From assembly GCF_002355595.1 (NCBI RefSeq), contig NZ_AP017422.1, forward strand, positions 3,162,001 to 3,226,000: a stretch of 64,000 bases of DNA. Reading direction: 5' to 3'. The first letter of the stretch is position 1, and every line of letters begins with the position of its first letter. The notes under the pieces are model-generated. The model worked only from the letters and a program-made list of their open reading frames with translations, was not told where the DNA came from and ran no database searches. Origin of the DNA: Filimonas lacunae. Lineage in GTDB: Bacteria; Bacteroidota; Bacteroidia; Chitinophagales; Chitinophagaceae. Shown piece by piece: positions 60,800-64,000 of this stretch. The position numbers were made by a program, and so were the translations under genes.

Positions 60800-63343
60800 A
60801 TGACATTGAAACAACAAACCTGTTTTCTGCTGCTTTTTTCTATCATGGCCATCACATGCGCCTATGCACAGGAACAATCTGTAGAAGGCGTTGTTCTCGA
60901 TTCTGTAACCCACACGCCTATAGCCCATGTAAGTGTTTTTGACGCTGGTAAAAAACAGGGCACGCGTACCAATGCCCGGGGAGAGTTTGAGCTTTTACTA
61001 AAAGCACCCTGCGACTCGCTGGTATTTTTTACATCAGGGTATCAACGATTGTTAAAAGCAATTACTTCTCGCACGCACCAGAAAATGACGGTACTACTTC
61101 CCCGCCAATATGAACAGCTGGAAGGCGTTACTGTAGGCTCCAACAAACACCGGCATTATTCTAATAAAAACAACCCTGCTGTAGACTTTATCCGGCAGGT
61201 GATTGCTCATAAACAGGAAAATGACATGGGGGCATTCCGCAATGCCCGTTTTAACAGCTATGAAAAGCTATGCCTGTACCTGGATGGATTTCCTCACTGG
61301 ATTGCTGACAGCAAACTGCTGAAGCGTTATCACTTCCTGTTTGAGAATAAAGACACTACCAAATATCCCGGTAAGGAACTAACGCCTGTGTATATACAGG
61401 AAAAACTATTCCATAACTATTACAGCACCGACCCGGACAGGAAGAATAGCTTATTGGCGGGACAGAAAAAAGTAGACTATGGCGAGTTTATTGATACCAA
61501 AGGGGTAAGCACTATTTTAGGCCGTTTGTATGAAGACATCAATATTTACGACAATGCCATCGTCGCTTTTACCAGGCAATTTATGAGCCCCATAGCCGAC
61601 GGCGGCCCTGCCTACTACCAATATTACATTGTAGACACGGTGAAGGAAAACAATGTGCGGCTACTAAAGCTATATGTTACTCCGCGCAACACCAACGCGC
61701 TATTGTTCACCGGTAATTTGTTTATTACCCTGGATGGGCATTACACGGTGTATAAATGGAACATGCACACGAATAAACACATGAACCTGGGCCTGGTACG
61801 GGGCTTTACCGTTACCCAGGACTTTAGCCAGGACAGCGCCAGCCATAAATACTACCTGAGCCATTCGGATGTGGTAACGGATTTTGGGCTTACCAAAAAG
61901 GGCAGCGGACTTTTTGGCGAACGCGTGGTTACAGTAAGCGATTTTAATACCACCTACCGGCCAGCCGATAGTTTGTTTCGTAAAGACTGGCGCATGGAAT
62001 ATGATACGGGTTACGACCGGCCCGATTCTTTTTTTACCGCCTACCGTGAAAAGGTGATGACCGCCAGCGAAAGGCAGGCTTATGCCAATATTGACAGCCT
62101 GAACAAAATGAAATCGTACCAGTTTGCCACCAAACTGGTGAACATGGGCGCCACAGGCTATTTTTCTTTTAACAAGGTGGATGTAGGCCCTCTGTATACC
62201 TTTTTGAGTTATAACTCGGTAGAAGGCGTAAAAGGCCGTTTTGGCGCACGCACCAACAGTCATTTCAGCAAACGTTATTACCTGGATGGCTACCTGGCCT
62301 ATGGTACTAAAGACCGGCAATGGAAACAGTTTGGCAGCATAGCCTGGTCGCTCAACCACCGTTCGGTATACCAATATCCTATGCACTACGTAAAATTCAG
62401 CTACCGGCACGATACCAATATACCCGGCATGGACGATGAATATGTGGAAAGCAATATACTGATGGCTATTAAAACAGGTACCAATAACAAATACCTGTAT
62501 AACTACATATACCGGCTGGACTACCTGCACGAGTTTGGCAATCATATCGCCATTCGCCTGGGCTTTAAAAACAGGCAGCAGCTGCCTGCCGGCGGCTTAT
62601 ACTTCCTGCCACAGGCTACCTCCGGCAAAGACACTACCTCATCGATTACCACCAGTGAAATATCTGCCCAGATACGGTGGGCGCCCCATGAGCAATTTTA
62701 TCAAACTCAAACAGACCGGTATCGCATTTCCAACAAATACCCGGTAATGACCCTTACCCTCACACATGGCATCAGGCAATTATTCAAGGGACAATACAAT
62801 TATAACAGGATAGATGCCACTATTAAAAAGCGTTTTTACGTGGTGCCTTTGGGTTACACAGATGTGAAAGCAACCGGAGGATGGGTAACCGGCCGCCTGC
62901 CCTGGCCCTTACTGGCCATTCACGAAGGCAACCAATCTGCAGGCTACAACGGCACCGGGTATAACATGATGAACTACCTGGAGTTTGTGAGCGACCATTA
63001 TGCTGGTATTAATATTGACCATTCTTTTAAAGGCTTTTTCTTTGACAGAATACCCCTGCTAAAAAAACTGAAATGGCGGGAAGGCGTGTCGTGCAGGATA
63101 TTATGGGGAGGTTTGCGTAATGAAAACAAACCTGTAACCGGCAATGCTGTATTCAGTTTTCCCGCTAACAATAACGTGCCTACTATGTTTTCCTTGAACA
63201 ACGGCCCTTATATAGAAGCAGGAGCCGGTATTTCCCGCATTTTTAAGGTACTGCGGGTAGATGTATTGAAGCGGTTTACCTACCTTAATAACCCCGGTGT
63301 ATCGCCCTGGACTATACGTTGGGGGTTGGGATTAGAGTTGTAG
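60800..63343 (+). CDS. DUF5686 outer membrane protein with carboxypeptidase-regulatory N-domain
   Basis: An 847-residue protein. Signal peptide 1-24 (LLLFSIMAITCAYAQ), then a CarboxypepD_reg-like beta domain (about 27-110: VEGVVLDSVTHTPIAHVSVF) and a long DUF5686 region with YSNKNNPAVDFIRQVIAHKQ, NARFNSYEKLCLYLDG and a C-terminal beta-barrel-like part rich in Tyr and Asn, ending PWTIRWGLGLEL. Members are widespread in Bacteroidota; role unknown, presumably surface. It is monocistronic, with a lipoprotein gene behind it. Confidence 0.85.
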   Translation: MTLKQQTCFLLLFSIMAITCAYAQEQSVEGVVLDSVTHTPIAHVSVFDAGKKQGTRTNARGEFELLLKAPCDSLVFFTSGYQRLLKAITSRTHQKMTVLLPRQYEQLEGVTVGSNKHRHYSNKNNPAVDFIRQVIAHKQENDMGAFRNARFNSYEKLCLYLDGFPHWIADSKLLKRYHFLFENKDTTKYPGKELTPVYIQEKLFHNYYSTDPDRKNSLLAGQKKVDYGEFIDTKGVSTILGRLYEDINIYDNAIVAFTRQFMSPIADGGPAYYQYYIVDTVKENNVRLLKLYVTPRNTNALLFTGNLFITLDGHYTVYKWNMHTNKHMNLGLVRGFTVTQDFSQDSASHKYYLSHSDVVTDFGLTKKGSGLFGERVVTVSDFNTTYRPADSLFRKDWRMEYDTGYDRPDSFFTAYREKVMTASERQAYANIDSLNKMKSYQFATKLVNMGATGYFSFNKVDVGPLYTFLSYNSVEGVKGRFGARTNSHFSKRYYLDGYLAYGTKDRQWKQFGSIAWSLNHRSVYQYPMHYVKFSYRHDTNIPGMDDEYVESNILMAIKTGTNNKYLYNYIYRLDYLHEFGNHIAIRLGFKNRQQLPAGGLYFLPQATSGKDTTSSITTSEISAQIRWAPHEQFYQTQTDRYRISNKYPVMTLTLTHGIRQLFKGQYNYNRIDATIKKRFYVVPLGYTDVKATGGWVTGRLPWPLLAIHEGNQSAGYNGTGYNMMNYLEFVSDHYAGINIDHSFKGFFFDRIPLLKKLKWREGVSCRILWGGLRNENKPVTGNAVFSFPANNNVPTMFSLNNGPYIEAGAGISRIFKVLRVDVLKRFTYLNNPGVSPWTIRWGLGLEL

Positions 63344-63368
63344 ATAGCACTATTTGTAGTTACATTTG
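63338..63368 (+). promoter_or_regulatory. Bacteroidota-type promoter of the partial lipoprotein gene
   Basis: TTG (63338-63340), 20-nt spacer, TACATTTG (63361-63368), exact to consensus. It lies in the last codons of the DUF5686 gene and 19 nt before the start. Confidence 0.6.
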
Positions 63369-63387
63369 CTAACACATTAACCTAAAT

Positions 63388-64000
63388 ATGAATAAAAGAT
63401 TAGCCTATTGTGCGCTTCTTTTATGGAGCGCCACAGCCTGTGTTAAAAATGACAACACTACACCCAGCTCCACTGATCCCGTTATTGTAACCATGCATGT
63501 AGCCGGCGTAACATCCAACTATACTACCGGAAATTATCTGTCAGGAGCCAGCTATTTCCAGATCTCTTACAACACGGTGGTGGATGGCAATATTACCGTT
63601 TCGGCGTTGTTACACCGCTCTGCGGCATCCGACACTACCGTAAGTCTAGTGATTCCTGCAGGATATAAAAATATCATCCGCCAGGACTCAACCGGTACGG
63701 TGAATTATTACGAGAAAAGCCTGGGGTATATTGGACTGGTTACCGGCACCACTGCCGTTTCTATTCAATGTGATAACAGCCGCTACAAGTTTGAAACGGA
63801 TGCAGATACCAGTACTACCAATAACTTTACGTCATCTGCCTATTTCCTGGTAAACACAGACACCATAAGCTTTAGCGTACAAAGCTACCTGACTTCCTTC
63901 GTTTACAACAACCTGAAAGTATATAGCCTGAATATGCAGGAGCTTATTACCAGCTTACGATTTATTTCCGATTCGTTACAGGCAGCATTGTATCAGGGCC
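63388..64000 (+). CDS. Unknown lipoprotein, partial at window end
   Basis: Starts MNKRLAYCALLLWSATACVK, a lipobox with Cys18 (SATACVKN), and reads on without a stop to the window end (about 204 residues). The mature part is Ser/Thr-rich and beta-like, for example GNITVSALLHRSAASDTTVS and IPAGYKNIIRQD. It has its own promoter and is probably separate from the DUF5686 gene. No family recognised; the C-terminus is unseen. Confidence 0.72.
   Translation, partial: MNKRLAYCALLLWSATACVKNDNTTPSSTDPVIVTMHVAGVTSNYTTGNYLSGASYFQISYNTVVDGNITVSALLHRSAASDTTVSLVIPAGYKNIIRQDSTGTVNYYEKSLGYIGLVTGTTAVSIQCDNSRYKFETDADTSTTNNFTSSAYFLVNTDTISFSVQSYLTSFVYNNLKVYSLNMQELITSLRFISDSLQAALYQG

Noticed and set aside
61700-62545. 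Long 281-aa minus-strand frame inside the DUF5686 gene
   Set aside because: Antisense shadow; its residue composition mirrors the sense codons and no domain is visible.
1-64000. CRISPR arrays, tRNA/rRNA genes, insertion sequences
   Set aside because: No regularly spaced repeats, no tRNA-like or rRNA sequence and no transposase found by reading; short RNA genes could still be missed without a covariance search.

Overview
The window reads as a chromosome segment of a Bacteroidota member, most likely Chitinophagaceae (Chitinophaga-like). The signs are a T9SS C-terminal sorting domain, HmuY-type heme lipoproteins, a TonB receptor with a carboxypeptidase-regulatory N-domain, a DUF5686 protein, a UpxY-type NusG paralog, promoters of the TTG-N20/21-TAnnTTTG form, and no clear Shine-Dalgarno sequences. 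The taxon is inferred. I see no tRNA, rRNA, CRISPR array, integrase or transposase.

Region 1 (1-16.9 kb, minus strand) is most of an extracellular contractile injection system (eCIS). The order is sheath, tube, gp26-like zinc baseplate protein, a Pro/Gln-rich protein split by a one-base frameshift, DUF4255 cap protein, AAA+ ATPase, a small protein, CIS tube-adaptor, LysM, gpD-like spike base, gpV-like spike, PAAR tip, gp25, two large gpJ-type baseplate proteins, and the start of a gpI-like protein that runs off the window. Genes are tightly packed, many with 4-nt ATGA overlaps. A UpxY/NusG-like antiterminator gene sits 68 nt upstream of the sheath gene and is the likely operon-specific regulator. 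Tape measure and fibre genes are not in view.

Region 2 (17.5-35 kb) is mixed metabolism. A five-gene plus-strand operon joins a DJ-1/PfpI protein, an unknown 141-aa protein, a MerC-like membrane protein, a tyrosinase and a c-heme lipoprotein, and ends in a strong terminator. Then come a secreted GH43 arabinanase with lectin and T9SS domains, several unknown proteins, DoxX, a gene remnant, a SRAP (YedK/HMCES) protein, an esterase/DOPA-dioxygenase pair, a Crp-type regulator, and a divergent reductase/AraC/condensation-domain group.

Region 3 (35-45 kb) holds four minus-strand lipoproteins, two of them HmuY-like. Next is a 386-aa protein that I read as an eCIS-type or otherwise secreted effector: an F-box-like segment followed by an ADP-ribosyltransferase-like domain. 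An AraC regulator divergent from an EmrAB-TolC efflux operon follows.

Region 4 (45-64 kb) holds a thioesterase, DUF4395, a Cys/His amidase-like protein, a family 2A encapsulin overlapping its cysteine desulfurase cargo (a predicted sulfur nanocompartment), a membrane-anchored winged-helix regulator divergent from a YceI protein, a YqhD-type alcohol dehydrogenase, a siderophore receptor, a luciferase-like oxidoreductase, a P-loop kinase whose start codon lies in a perfect 14-bp inverted repeat, a DUF5686 protein and a partial lipoprotein.

Most noteworthy are the F-box/ART candidate effector (39064-40224), the frameshifted eCIS gene (12554-13428) that breaks a chain of coupled start/stop overlaps, the UpxY-eCIS linkage, the encapsulin/desulfurase pair, and the palindrome on the start codon at 59921-59954.
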